DNA of 10,980 nt. It comes from Paucidesulfovibrio sp036541255. Its GTDB lineage: Bacteria; Desulfobacterota; Desulfovibrionia; Desulfovibrionales; Desulfovibrionaceae. This document shows, one piece after another, positions 1-6,587 of this stretch (position 1 is the stretch's first letter; every line of letters starts with the position of its first letter). Position numbers and translations under genes: made by a program. The notes beneath the pieces are model-generated. The model searched no databases and was not told the DNA's origin. It saw nothing but the letters and a program-made list of their open reading frames with translations. Where the stretch lies: assembly GCA_036541255.1 (NCBI GenBank), contig JAZHDD010000065.1, positions 1 to 10,980 on the forward strand, read 5' to 3'.

Positions 1-20
1 TCCCACATTGGAGGAGACGA

Positions 21-1652
21 ATGCGAAGCCATATGTTCAATACGCTCAAACTGTTCACCCTGCTGGCCCTGGCCTGTCTGCTGCTGCCCGGCGCGGCCCT
101 GGCACAGGTCAAGACATTCTACGTGTACTCTTTCCAGTACATGGGACCGGATAAATATCAGCATTACGGCAAGGGCGCGAGTTCGCGCATCAAAAGCAAG
201 CTGACCCTGCCCGGCAAGTTCGAGCCCGCCACCGACGCCAGCGCCCTGGCCCTGGGGCCGAGCGCCCCCGCATCGGCCAGCCAGGCCCGGACCCTGCTCA
301 GCGGCGCGGACGTGGACTATCTGGTCTGGGGCGCGGTGAACGTGACCGATGCCGGAGTGGCCCTGGACGTGAGCATGCAGACCCTGAACGGCGACCCCGT
401 CGCCAAGCATGCCGAAGTGCCCCTGGATCAGGTCACCATGGAACTGGACAACATGGCCAAGCAGTTGACCATGATCGCCTTCAACGAGGCGGGCCAGAAC
501 GATGCCGACCAGGGCAACGATCCCGCTGCAGCCAACCCGGCCTTTCTGAACGCCCAGACCGGCGAGCAGTTCACTGCCACCTCGGTGAACCCGCAGTTCC
601 GTTACGAGGGCGGCGCACAGAACACGGGCCGTTGGCAGAGCCAAGGCCTGCGCTTCGCCTCCCGCGGCATGGCCGTGTGCGACGGCGACGGCGACGGCAA
701 GAATGAAATTTTCATCCTCGGCGACCATGTCGTTTACGCCTACCGATACGACCAGGGCAAACTCGCTCCGGCCGGGGAATACCCCATGGCCCGCATGGCC
801 GAACTGATCAGCATTTCCGGCCTGGATATGGACAAGAACGGTTCCAGCGAGCTCATTGTCACAGCCTATCGGGACGACGAGCCCTACTCCACGATCCTGA
901 GCTACACGGGCAGCGGCTTCAAGGCCAAGCGCGAAAACATCCACATGTTCCTGAACGTGGTGCGCACGCCTCCGACCTATACCCCGACCCTGATCGGCCA
1001 GCCCAAGGGACACCGCTTCCTCATGGATTCCAGCGACGTGACCGAGGTGCACCTTGCCGGCGACAGCGTGAACCGAGGCAAAAAAATAGCACTGCCCCCC
1101 TTCGGCAACGTCTACAACTTCATCTATCTGCCCGAGGGCGGCACCTATAAGGTGGCCATGCTCGACAACCTCAGCCGCGTCGCCATCTACAACAGCGAAA
1201 TGCAGCCCGAATCCGTCTCCCAGGAAACCTACAACAGCTCCGCCATTCCGCTGGAGCTGCCCAATACCATCGTTCCCGGCATGGAAACCAGGCGCGACCG
1301 CATCGAACAGGCGTACTATTATGTACCGCTGCCCATGCTGGTCACCAACCTGATGACCGCCTCGGACAAGCACGAATTGCTCCTGAACCGCGACATCTCC
1401 CTGGCCGCACAGGTCTTCAAGCGCTTCCGTACCTTCACCCAGGGCGAAATCCATGGCATGTTCTGGGACGGCACAGGCATCAACCTGGCCTGGAAGACCC
1501 GGCGCATCAAGGGCACCGTGGTGGATTACGAGCTTGCAGACTACAACAACGACGACAAGCTGGACCTGCTCGTGCTCGTGAACACCTATCCGGGAGCGAT
1601 CCAGCTCGAATACCGCAAGACCGTACTCTTCGCGTACGATCTGGCCCTGTAG
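21..1652 (+). CDS. Exported FG-GAP/VCBS repeat protein
   Basis: Predicted 543-residue exported protein. Residues 1-28 form a signal peptide (basic start, hydrophobic core, cleavage after GAALA28), with no lipobox, so it is probably periplasmic or outer-face. Residues about 30-150 look like a small alpha/beta domain with the pattern 'SGADVDYLVWGAVN', reminiscent of TolB-N/CsgG-type domains; this is inference. From about 200 to the end there are FG-GAP/VCBS-type calcium-loop motifs: D221-G-D223-G-D225 with NEIFIL, D269-M-D271-K-N-G with SELIV, and D507-YNNDD-K-L-D-LLVL. Such repeats normally build integrin-like beta-propellers. GGAGG at positions 11-15 supports the ATG at 21; an ATG at 33 would also keep the signal peptide. 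A strong terminator follows. Specific function is unknown; a binding or scaffold role is more likely than catalysis. Confidence 0.85.
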   Translation: MRSHMFNTLKLFTLLALACLLLPGAALAQVKTFYVYSFQYMGPDKYQHYGKGASSRIKSKLTLPGKFEPATDASALALGPSAPASASQARTLLSGADVDYLVWGAVNVTDAGVALDVSMQTLNGDPVAKHAEVPLDQVTMELDNMAKQLTMIAFNEAGQNDADQGNDPAAANPAFLNAQTGEQFTATSVNPQFRYEGGAQNTGRWQSQGLRFASRGMAVCDGDGDGKNEIFILGDHVVYAYRYDQGKLAPAGEYPMARMAELISISGLDMDKNGSSELIVTAYRDDEPYSTILSYTGSGFKAKRENIHMFLNVVRTPPTYTPTLIGQPKGHRFLMDSSDVTEVHLAGDSVNRGKKIALPPFGNVYNFIYLPEGGTYKVAMLDNLSRVAIYNSEMQPESVSQETYNSSAIPLELPNTIVPGMETRRDRIEQAYYYVPLPMLVTNLMTASDKHELLLNRDISLAAQVFKRFRTFTQGEIHGMFWDGTGINLAWKTRRIKGTVVDYELADYNNDDKLDLLVLVNTYPGAIQLEYRKTVLFAYDLAL

Positions 1653-1660
1653 TACATTCG

Positions 1661-1690
1661 GCCCGGCGGGAAACTGCCGGGCTTTTTTTT
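1661..1690 (+). terminator. Rho-independent terminator between the FG-GAP gene and dctP
   Basis: A 7-bp perfect GC stem (GCCCGGC at 1661-1667 with GCCGGGC at 1676-1682), an 8-nt loop and eight consecutive T (1683-1690). It starts 8 nt after the stop codon of the upstream gene and ends 14 nt before the dctP start. There is no room for a complete promoter between it and dctP, so it may act as an attenuator or partial terminator for the TRAP operon. Confidence 0.9.
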
Positions 1691-1704
1691 CAACCAGGAG
1701 AGGT

Positions 1705-2766
1705 ATGGACATGAAACGTATTCTTCTTCCCGCTTTGCTGGCGGCCCTGATGCTGCTGGCGGCCTGCGGCGGCGAACCCGAGAAAAAAGAGACTGCCCAG
1801 ACCGCTGGCGACGCTCCGGTCCAAGCCGAGCCCGTCAAGCTGACCTACGCCAACTTCCCGCCCGCCTTCACCGTTCCCTGCGTCCAGATGGAACACTGGA
1901 AGGAAGAAGTGCAAACGCGCACCCAGGGAGCCGTCATCGTGGAAACCTTCCCCGGCGGCTCACTGCTCAAGTCCAAGAACATGCTGCGGGGCGTCATCGA
2001 AGGCCAGGCCGATATCGGCTGCCTTTCCATGTCCTATCAGCCCGGCGTGTTCCCTCTGACCACTGCCGTGGAAATGCCCGTGGGTTTCTCCTCGGCCAAG
2101 GTCTCCAGCCAAGTGCTCTGGGCCCTGTTTGAGAAGTACCAGCCCGCCGAGTTCGCCCAGGTCAAAGTGCTGACCCTTTTCGCCACCCCGCCCAGCAACG
2201 TCATGTCCACGGTCCCCGTGCAGTCCCTGGCCGACTTGCAGGGCCTGGAACTGCGCGGCGGCGGCACCCCGGCCAAGTTCCTGGAGCTGCTTGGCGCAGT
2301 GCCCGTGAACATGCCCATGCCCGAAACCCCGGACGCGCTCCAGAAAAACATCGTCAAGGGCCTGTTCTCCTCCCTGGAAGTGCTCCAGGACATGAAATTC
2401 GCGGAATACTGCCCCAACGTGACCACGCTCAACGGCCCGGCCTACATCTTTGCCGTGGTCATGAACCAGGCCAAGTGGGACTCCCTGCCGGAAGAGGTCA
2501 AGAAAACCCTGGACACCCTGGCGCCCGAACAGGCCGCCTGGACCGGCGAATACTGGGACAAACACACGGCTGACGCCGTGGAGTGGTCCGTGCAGAACCA
2601 CAAGCTCCAGAGCTTCACCCTGACGCCCGAGGAAATGGCCCAAGTGGCGGAAAAGACCGCTGGCATCACTGCCGCCTGGAAGGAAGCCGCCACTGCCGCT
2701 GGCGTCCCGGCCGAAGAGGTCTTCGCCGACCTGCTGACCTTCAAGAGCCAGTTCGAGGCGAACTAA
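1705..2766 (+). CDS. dctP: TRAP transporter substrate-binding lipoprotein DctP
   Basis: Periplasmic solute receptor of a tripartite ATP-independent (TRAP) transporter, which delivers an organic acid or similar carboxylate to the DctQM membrane unit. The 353-residue protein starts with a lipoprotein signal: lipobox L18-A-A-C21 after a hydrophobic stretch, so it should be lipid-anchored rather than freely soluble. The DctP fold is supported by FPGGSLL (82-88), GVIEGQADIGCLS (96-108) and, in the second lobe, L-E-L-R184-GGG followed by LGAVPVNMP; R184 corresponds to the family's conserved carboxylate-binding arginine. The usual 'G.VDG.E' element is altered here (IVKGLFSSLE, 216-225), so the ligand may be atypical. 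AGGAG lies at 1696-1700; the ATG at 1711 is a possible alternative start, with better spacing. It heads dctPQM. The substrate cannot be read from sequence. Confidence 0.93.
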   Translation: MDMKRILLPALLAALMLLAACGGEPEKKETAQTAGDAPVQAEPVKLTYANFPPAFTVPCVQMEHWKEEVQTRTQGAVIVETFPGGSLLKSKNMLRGVIEGQADIGCLSMSYQPGVFPLTTAVEMPVGFSSAKVSSQVLWALFEKYQPAEFAQVKVLTLFATPPSNVMSTVPVQSLADLQGLELRGGGTPAKFLELLGAVPVNMPMPETPDALQKNIVKGLFSSLEVLQDMKFAEYCPNVTTLNGPAYIFAVVMNQAKWDSLPEEVKKTLDTLAPEQAAWTGEYWDKHTADAVEWSVQNHKLQSFTLTPEEMAQVAEKTAGITAAWKEAATAAGVPAEEVFADLLTFKSQFEAN

Positions 2767-2779
2767 ACAGTACAACCCG

Positions 2780-2814
2780 GCGCGCCTTCCGGCTCTTCCC
2801 GACGGAGGGCGCGC
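2780..2814 (+). promoter_or_regulatory. Intergenic hairpin between dctP and dctQ, covering an SD-like GGAGG
   Basis: The inverted repeat CGCGCCTTCC (2781-2790) pairs fully with GGAGGGCGCG (2804-2813), using one G-U pair, and is extended by G2780-C2814; the loop is 13 nt. No T-run follows, so it is not an intrinsic terminator. The 3' arm contains the only strong SD-like sequence before dctQ (GGAGG, 2804-2808, 19 nt from the ATG). Hairpins after binding-protein genes often protect the upstream mRNA from 3' exonucleases and so favour receptor over permease; that role here is inferred. Confidence 0.6.
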
Positions 2815-2827
2815 TTCTGAAAATGAC

Positions 2828-3337
2828 ATGAATTTCATTGCAGCCCTGACCCGCCGACTCGACATCGTCTCCCGCGCGGTCTCCAACTTCCTGGCCGTAC
2901 TGGCGGGCGTCGTTCTCGTGGGCATGATGCTCCTGGCCTGCACCAACATGGTCCTGCGGGCCACCCCCTACGGATCGGTCAAGGGCACGGTGGAGCTGGT
3001 GGGCTTTTGCGGCGCGGTGCTCACGGCGTTTGCCCTGGCCTATTCGCAACGCATGAAAGGGCACACCTTTGTGGGCATTCTCTCCCGGCGTTTCCCCCGC
3101 CCTGTCCGCAAAGGCATGGAGGCCTTTCAGCAACTTGTTTCCTGCGGCTTCTTCATCTGGTGCGGCGTGGAAACCAGCGCCTGGGCAAGCTCCCTTGTGC
3201 GCACGGGCGAATTGTCCGAAACCCTGCACATGGTCTACCACCCCTTTGTCTTTGCCGCGGCTCTCGGCTGTCTGAGCATGGCCTTCGTGCTCTTTGTCGA
3301 TTTTCTGAAAACCATGGTCAGCGAAGACATCGCCTAG
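2828..3337 (+). CDS. dctQ: TRAP transporter small permease DctQ
   Basis: Small integral-membrane subunit of the TRAP transporter, which associates with DctM in the inner membrane. At 169 residues it has the family's usual size and four hydrophobic segments (about 18-42, 54-73, 97-115 and 138-160). The segment with VKGTVELVGFCGAVL (51-65) and AYSQRMKGH (71-79) matches the DctQ pattern after the second helix. It lies between dctP (61-nt gap holding a hairpin) and dctM (stop codon 2 nt before the first possible dctM ATG). No well-spaced ribosome-binding site is visible before the ATG at 2828, so translation may be weak or coupled. Confidence 0.9.
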   Translation: MNFIAALTRRLDIVSRAVSNFLAVLAGVVLVGMMLLACTNMVLRATPYGSVKGTVELVGFCGAVLTAFALAYSQRMKGHTFVGILSRRFPRPVRKGMEAFQQLVSCGFFIWCGVETSAWASSLVRTGELSETLHMVYHPFVFAAALGCLSMAFVLFVDFLKTMVSEDIA

Positions 3338-3345
3338 GAATGTTC

Positions 3346-4647
3346 ATGGACCCTACAGGCATCGGCCTTCTCGGCATTCTCGCCCTACTCGTCGTCATCT
3401 TTCTCTTCCGCATTCCCGTGGGCTTTGCCATGGGCGTTCTCGGTTTTCTGGGCTACGGCGTCGTGCTCAACTTCGGGGCGGCCCGGTCCATGCTCGGCAT
3501 GGAGGTCTGGAACACCTTTTCCAACTATGGTCTGACCGTCATCCCGCTGTTCATCCTCATGGGCCAAATCTGTTTTTACTCGGGCGTGAACGAACGCCTG
3601 TACAAGGCGGCCTACGCCTGGATGGGGCAGGTGCGTGGCGGCGTGGCCATGGCCACAGTCATGGCCTGCGGCGGCTTCGCCGCCATCTGCGGCTCCAACA
3701 CGGCCACTGCCGCGACCATGAGCACCGTGGCTCTGCCCGAACTCAAAAAATACAACTACAGTCCCATTCTCTCCACGGGCGCGGTCTGCGCCGGTTCCAC
3801 CCTAGGCGTGGTCATTCCGCCGAGCGTGGTGCTGATCATCTACGGATTGCAGACCGGCCAGTCCATCGGCGCGCTCTTCTGGGGCGGCATGATTCCGGGG
3901 CTGCTTCTCACGCTGCTCTTCCTGTTCACGGTCTACGCCCTGTGCCTGCGCAATCCCCTCTGGGGCCCGGCAGGCCCCCGCACCACATGGGGGCAAAAGC
4001 TGCGCGCCCTGCCCGGCTCCATAGAAATGCTGGTGCTCTTCGGTCTGGTCATGGGCGGCCTCTTTGCCGGACTCTTCTCGCCCACGGAAGTGGGCGCGGC
4101 AGGCACGGCCCTGGCCCTGCTCATCAGCATCATCTCCGGCAAAATGACCACACGCAAATTCATCCTGGCCATCAAGGATACGCTCAAGGTGTCCTGCATG
4201 ATCCTGATGATCATGACCGGTGCCGTCATTTTCGCCAAGTTCCTGACCGTGGCGCGCCTGCCTTCCGAAGTGGCGGCCTATGTCTCCTCGCTCGACGTGC
4301 CTAGCTGGACAGTGATCCTGCTCATCTGCTTGATCTATGCCGTGGGGGGCATGGTCATGGACGCCCTGGCGCTCCTGCTGGTGACCATCCCGATCTTCTT
4401 TCCCCTGGTCCAGGCCATGGGCTACGACCCCATCTGGTTCGGCGTGCTGATCACCGTGGTCACGACCATGGGTGCCATCACCCCGCCCGTTGGCGTGAAC
4501 ACCTTCATCGTGGCCTCGGTGGCCAAGGATGTGCCCATGCGCCACATCTTTGCCGGGGTCAGCTATTTTCTGTTCTGCTATGCCCTGGTGGTGGCGCTGT
4601 TGATGATCTTTCCCGGATTGGCCCTGTTGTTGCCCAGCCTGATGTAG
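3346..4647 (+). CDS. dctM: TRAP transporter large permease DctM
   Basis: Large membrane subunit of the TRAP transporter, the sodium- or proton-coupled translocation channel of the DctM/IT superfamily. From the chosen start it has 433 residues, normal for DctM, with about a dozen hydrophobic segments. Family signatures are ICGSNTATAATMSTVALPEL, GAVCAGSTLGVVIPPSVVLI, LFSPTEVGAAG and the late ITPPVGVNTFIVASVAK. The reading frame is open further upstream, into dctQ, but that extension is a shadow. ATG at 3340 and ATG at 3346 are both possible; AGGA at 3336-3339, overlapping the dctQ stop, is better spaced for 3346. The tight junction implies translational coupling with dctQ. No terminator is evident downstream. 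Confidence 0.93.
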   Translation: MDPTGIGLLGILALLVVIFLFRIPVGFAMGVLGFLGYGVVLNFGAARSMLGMEVWNTFSNYGLTVIPLFILMGQICFYSGVNERLYKAAYAWMGQVRGGVAMATVMACGGFAAICGSNTATAATMSTVALPELKKYNYSPILSTGAVCAGSTLGVVIPPSVVLIIYGLQTGQSIGALFWGGMIPGLLLTLLFLFTVYALCLRNPLWGPAGPRTTWGQKLRALPGSIEMLVLFGLVMGGLFAGLFSPTEVGAAGTALALLISIISGKMTTRKFILAIKDTLKVSCMILMIMTGAVIFAKFLTVARLPSEVAAYVSSLDVPSWTVILLICLIYAVGGMVMDALALLLVTIPIFFPLVQAMGYDPIWFGVLITVVTTMGAITPPVGVNTFIVASVAKDVPMRHIFAGVSYFLFCYALVVALLMIFPGLALLLPSLM

Positions 4648-4670
4648 CCCTGCAAGACTCCCCCCCCCTC

Positions 4671-4702
4671 TTGACCCAAAAGAAACTATCTGGTCATATA
4701 AA
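4671..4702 (+). promoter_or_regulatory. Possible sigma70-type promoter before the TTG-start binding protein
   Basis: TTGACC at 4671-4676 matches the -35 consensus in 5 of 6 positions. It is followed by an AT-rich stretch with TCATAT at 4694 (17-nt spacing, weak) and TATAAA at 4697 (better match, but 20-nt spacing). This is the only AT-rich island between dctM and the next gene. A run of nine C (4660-4668) lies just upstream. Confidence 0.35.
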
Positions 4703-4749
4703 AGCGCAATCTCAACGATTCCAAGTCAAGAGAGGCATTTTTGCGCTTT
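4701..4749. repeat. 9-bp perfect inverted repeat spanning the TTG start codon
   Basis: AAAGCGCAA at 4701-4709 and TTGCGCTTT at 4741-4749 are exact reverse complements separated by 31 nt. The right arm begins with the TTG start codon of the following gene; the SD (AGAGG, 4731-4735) lies in the loop. It could act in RNA by hiding the start codon, or in DNA as paired operator half-sites about 40 bp apart. Both readings are inference. Confidence 0.6.
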
Positions 4750-5475
4750 ATCCTGACAACCTTACTTTTTTGCGCACTTTGCCTGCCTGCGCATGCCCGG
4801 CAAAACCTCGTGTTTTCCATGCCCGACACTCCCCAGGCAAAGACCAGCCTCCATGTTCTCCGGGCCGCCTACGACAAGCTGAACATTGACGTGGAGGGTC
4901 GCATTCTCCCGGCCATGCGTTGTCTCATGGAATCGGAGGCCGGACACACGGACGGCGAGGTGCACCGCAGCCCAGAGATCGAAGAAACGCTCCCCAATCT
5001 GATTCGCGTACCCGTGGCCGTGAACATCCTGGACATCCAGATTTACGCACGCCCTCCGGGCTTTGAGGTGCAGGGGTGGAAAGACCTGCGTTCCAAGACG
5101 CTTGGCATCCGCATCGGCATGCTCTCGATCGAAAATTCCACTGCCGATTTTCCCAACCTGATCCGCAAACCCGACAATGCCACGCTGTTTGAACTCCTGC
5201 AGCAGGCACGGGTGGACGCTGTCGTGACCCTGGGAATCAGGAACGGCTGTCCGTCACATCTGATCCAGACGGGACAAATTCTGGCCCTGGAGCCACCGCT
5301 GGAACGCATCATGGTGTATCATTATCTGCACACCAAGCATGCGGGCATTCTTCCCCAGCTAATCGATGTACTGCGAGAAATGCAAGGCAACGGGGAGCTG
5401 CAGCGGCTCCGCGAAGAAGCCCGCATGAACATGGTCTGCGACGAACCCAAAAAAGCGCTTGCACGCGGGCACTGA
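4741..5475 (+). CDS. Orphan periplasmic solute-binding protein (SBP family 3-like)
   Basis: A 244-residue exported protein resembling the extracellular solute-binding family 3 (amino-acid-receptor-like) proteins found as single genes in Desulfovibrio-type genomes. The signal peptide is residues 1-19 (cleavage after LPAHA19). Later features fit the two-lobe fold: FSMPDTPQAKTSLHVLRAAY (start of lobe 1), GRILPAMRCLMESEAGHTDGEVHR (the 'Dg..R' segment), then SKTLGIRIGML and LLQQARVDAVV, which are typical lobe-2 elements. The start is TTG: AGAGG sits 5 nt upstream, the signal peptide begins exactly there, and no in-frame ATG or GTG lies between the upstream in-frame stop (4699) and this codon. No permease or ATPase gene is adjacent, so it may be a sensor-like or accessory receptor. 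The TPP riboswitch begins only 7 nt after its stop. Ligand unknown. Confidence 0.78.
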   Translation: MRFILTTLLFCALCLPAHARQNLVFSMPDTPQAKTSLHVLRAAYDKLNIDVEGRILPAMRCLMESEAGHTDGEVHRSPEIEETLPNLIRVPVAVNILDIQIYARPPGFEVQGWKDLRSKTLGIRIGMLSIENSTADFPNLIRKPDNATLFELLQQARVDAVVTLGIRNGCPSHLIQTGQILALEPPLERIMVYHYLHTKHAGILPQLIDVLREMQGNGELQRLREEARMNMVCDEPKKALARGH

Positions 5476-5482
5476 GCCTGTT

Positions 5483-5576
5483 AGTTCCCTCTGGTCCGGT
5501 TGGGGTGTCCCGCTCATTCGCGGGGCTGAGAGCACACCCATCGAACCTGCTCCAGTTCACACTGGCGAAGGGAACT
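5483..5576 (+). ncRNA. TPP riboswitch (THI element) upstream of thi4
   Basis: A complete thiamine-pyrophosphate aptamer. P1 is an 8-bp perfect stem (AGTTCCCT 5483-5490 with AGGGAACT 5569-5576). P2 is GGGTG (5503-5507) with CACCC (5535-5539). P3 is CCCGC (5509-5513) with GCGGG (5520-5524). The pyrimidine-binding CTGAGA is at 5526-5531, GAACCTG at 5543-5549, and P5 is CCAGT (5552-5556) with ACTGG (5561-5565). The pyrophosphate-side GCGAAGGGA is at 5566-5574. It should repress thi4 when TPP is plentiful. It starts 7 nt after the preceding stop codon, so its promoter lies inside that gene or further upstream. Confidence 0.96.
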
Positions 5577-5731
5577 CGGATTCCAGAACGAGCCATGCGG
5601 CGCGTTTTCCAATTCCTCCCTTGTCAGCGTTCCGGTTGCCGCTTTTACAGCGGGCTGGCAGCGCGTTCCCAATCGGCGTCTTGCCCCGTTTTGTTCGGGG
5701 CCAACCCTTATTCTCTGTAAGGAGGACGCTC
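5577..5731 (+). promoter_or_regulatory. Expression platform of the TPP riboswitch
   Basis: This 155-nt leader separates aptamer from start codon. TCCTCC (5614-5619) is complementary to the thi4 SD region GGAGGA (5721-5726). The overlapping TCCCTT (5617-5622) is complementary to AAGGGA (5568-5573), part of the 3' strand of P1. This suggests translational switching: with TPP, P1 closes and the anti-SD is free to mask the SD; without TPP, the P1 strand traps the anti-SD. A further hairpin GCCCCG (5683-5688) / CGGGGC (5696-5701) has no T-run, so a transcription terminator is unlikely. The pairing is read by eye and not folded. Confidence 0.5.
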
Positions 5732-6544
5732 ATGGCTCAATCTCATGCTTCCCTGGATGAAAGAATCATTACCGAGGCTATTGCCGACCGCTACTTCGCC
5801 AAATTCAAATCCTGCCTGGATTTGGACGTGGCCATCGTGGGCGGCGGCCCCTCCGGCCTGACCGCGGCCTGGAAACTCTCCGAGCAAGGCTTCAATGTGG
5901 CCCTGTTCGAGCGCAAGCTTTCCCTGGGCGGCGGCATGTGGGGCGGCGGCATGACCTGGAACATGGCCGTGGTCCAGGAGGAAAGCCGTCACATTCTTGA
6001 AGATGCCGGAATTCCTGTAGAATTGTACAAGGAAAACTACTACACGGCAGACGCCGTGACCTGCACCACAACCCTGGCCTCCCGTGCCTGCCTGGGCGGC
6101 ACCAAGGTCTTCAACTGCATCAGCGTCGAGGACGTGGTCATCCGCGAAGAAGCCGAGGGAAAGCGCGTCACGGGTCTGGTCATCAACTCTTCGCCCGTGG
6201 AGATGGCCGGTCTGCACATCGACCCGGTGGTCCTGGGCGCACGCTACGTGGTCGAGGCCACGGGCCATGCCACCGAAGTCCTCAAGACGTTGGTGCGCAA
6301 GAACGACGTGCGTCTGAACACGCCCTCGGGCGGCATCGAAGGCGAACAATCCATGTGGGCGGAGCGCGCCGAGTCCACCACCGTGGAGAATACCCGGGAA
6401 GTCTTTCCGGGCATGTGGGTCGCGGGCATGGCTGCCAACGCCACCTACGGCTCCTACCGCATGGGTCCGATCTTCGGCGGCATGCTCCTCTCGGGCATCA
6501 AGGTGGCGGAACAATTGGCCGCGGCCTTGCGGGCCCAAGCCTGA
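5732..6544 (+). CDS. thi4: Thi4-type thiazole synthase (non-Cys, His-type)
   Basis: Makes the ADP-thiazole precursor of thiamine from NAD, glycine and a sulfur source, in the cytoplasm. The 270-residue protein shows the Thi4 layout: dinucleotide-binding VAIVGGGPSGLTAA (residues 33-46) with E60 ending the second strand, GGGMWGGGM (67-74), and C-terminal FPGMWVAGMAANATYG plus RMGPIFGGMLLSG. At the position of the sulfur-donating cysteine of yeast Thi4 (Cys205, before M-D-P) this protein has H162 (AGLH-IDP), as in archaeal Thi4 enzymes that use free sulfide and turn over repeatedly. The start at 5732 is set by AAGGAGG at 5719-5725; the open frame extending upstream to 5459 runs through the riboswitch and is not coding. 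Controlled by the TPP riboswitch and closed by a terminator, so it can act as a single-gene unit. Confidence 0.94.
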   Translation: MAQSHASLDERIITEAIADRYFAKFKSCLDLDVAIVGGGPSGLTAAWKLSEQGFNVALFERKLSLGGGMWGGGMTWNMAVVQEESRHILEDAGIPVELYKENYYTADAVTCTTTLASRACLGGTKVFNCISVEDVVIREEAEGKRVTGLVINSSPVEMAGLHIDPVVLGARYVVEATGHATEVLKTLVRKNDVRLNTPSGGIEGEQSMWAERAESTTVENTREVFPGMWVAGMAANATYGSYRMGPIFGGMLLSGIKVAEQLAAALRAQA

Positions 6545-6557
6545 TCTTCGCAAAAAC

Positions 6558-6582
6558 AGGGGCCTCAGGGCCCCTTTTTCTT
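6558..6582 (+). terminator. Rho-independent terminator after thi4
   Basis: A 7-bp stem (AGGGGCC 6558-6564 with GGCCCCT 6569-6575), a 4-nt loop, then TTTT-C-TT. An AAAAA run on the 5' side (6552-6556) could make it partly bidirectional. It starts 13 nt after the thi4 stop codon. Confidence 0.9.
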
Positions 6583-6587
6583 GACGA

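Noticed and set aside
1960..2964. Long minus-strand open frame opposite dctP/dctQ (also 3802-4545, 5708-6793, 6660-7400, 7558-8328, 9347-9934)
   Set aside because: These are GC-rich antisense shadows of well-supported + strand genes. They have low-complexity His/Gly/Arg/Asp-rich compositions, no recognisable domains, and they cross gene boundaries and the riboswitch.
3007..3345. Upstream extension of the dctM frame across dctQ
   Set aside because: The translation here lacks DctM similarity and overlaps dctQ, which has clear membrane helices. The start at 3346 (or 3340) gives the normal DctM length.
5459..5731. Upstream extension of the thi4 frame through the riboswitch
   Set aside because: The stretch is a TPP aptamer with conserved RNA motifs, the translation has no Thi4 similarity, and a strong SD precedes the ATG at 5732.
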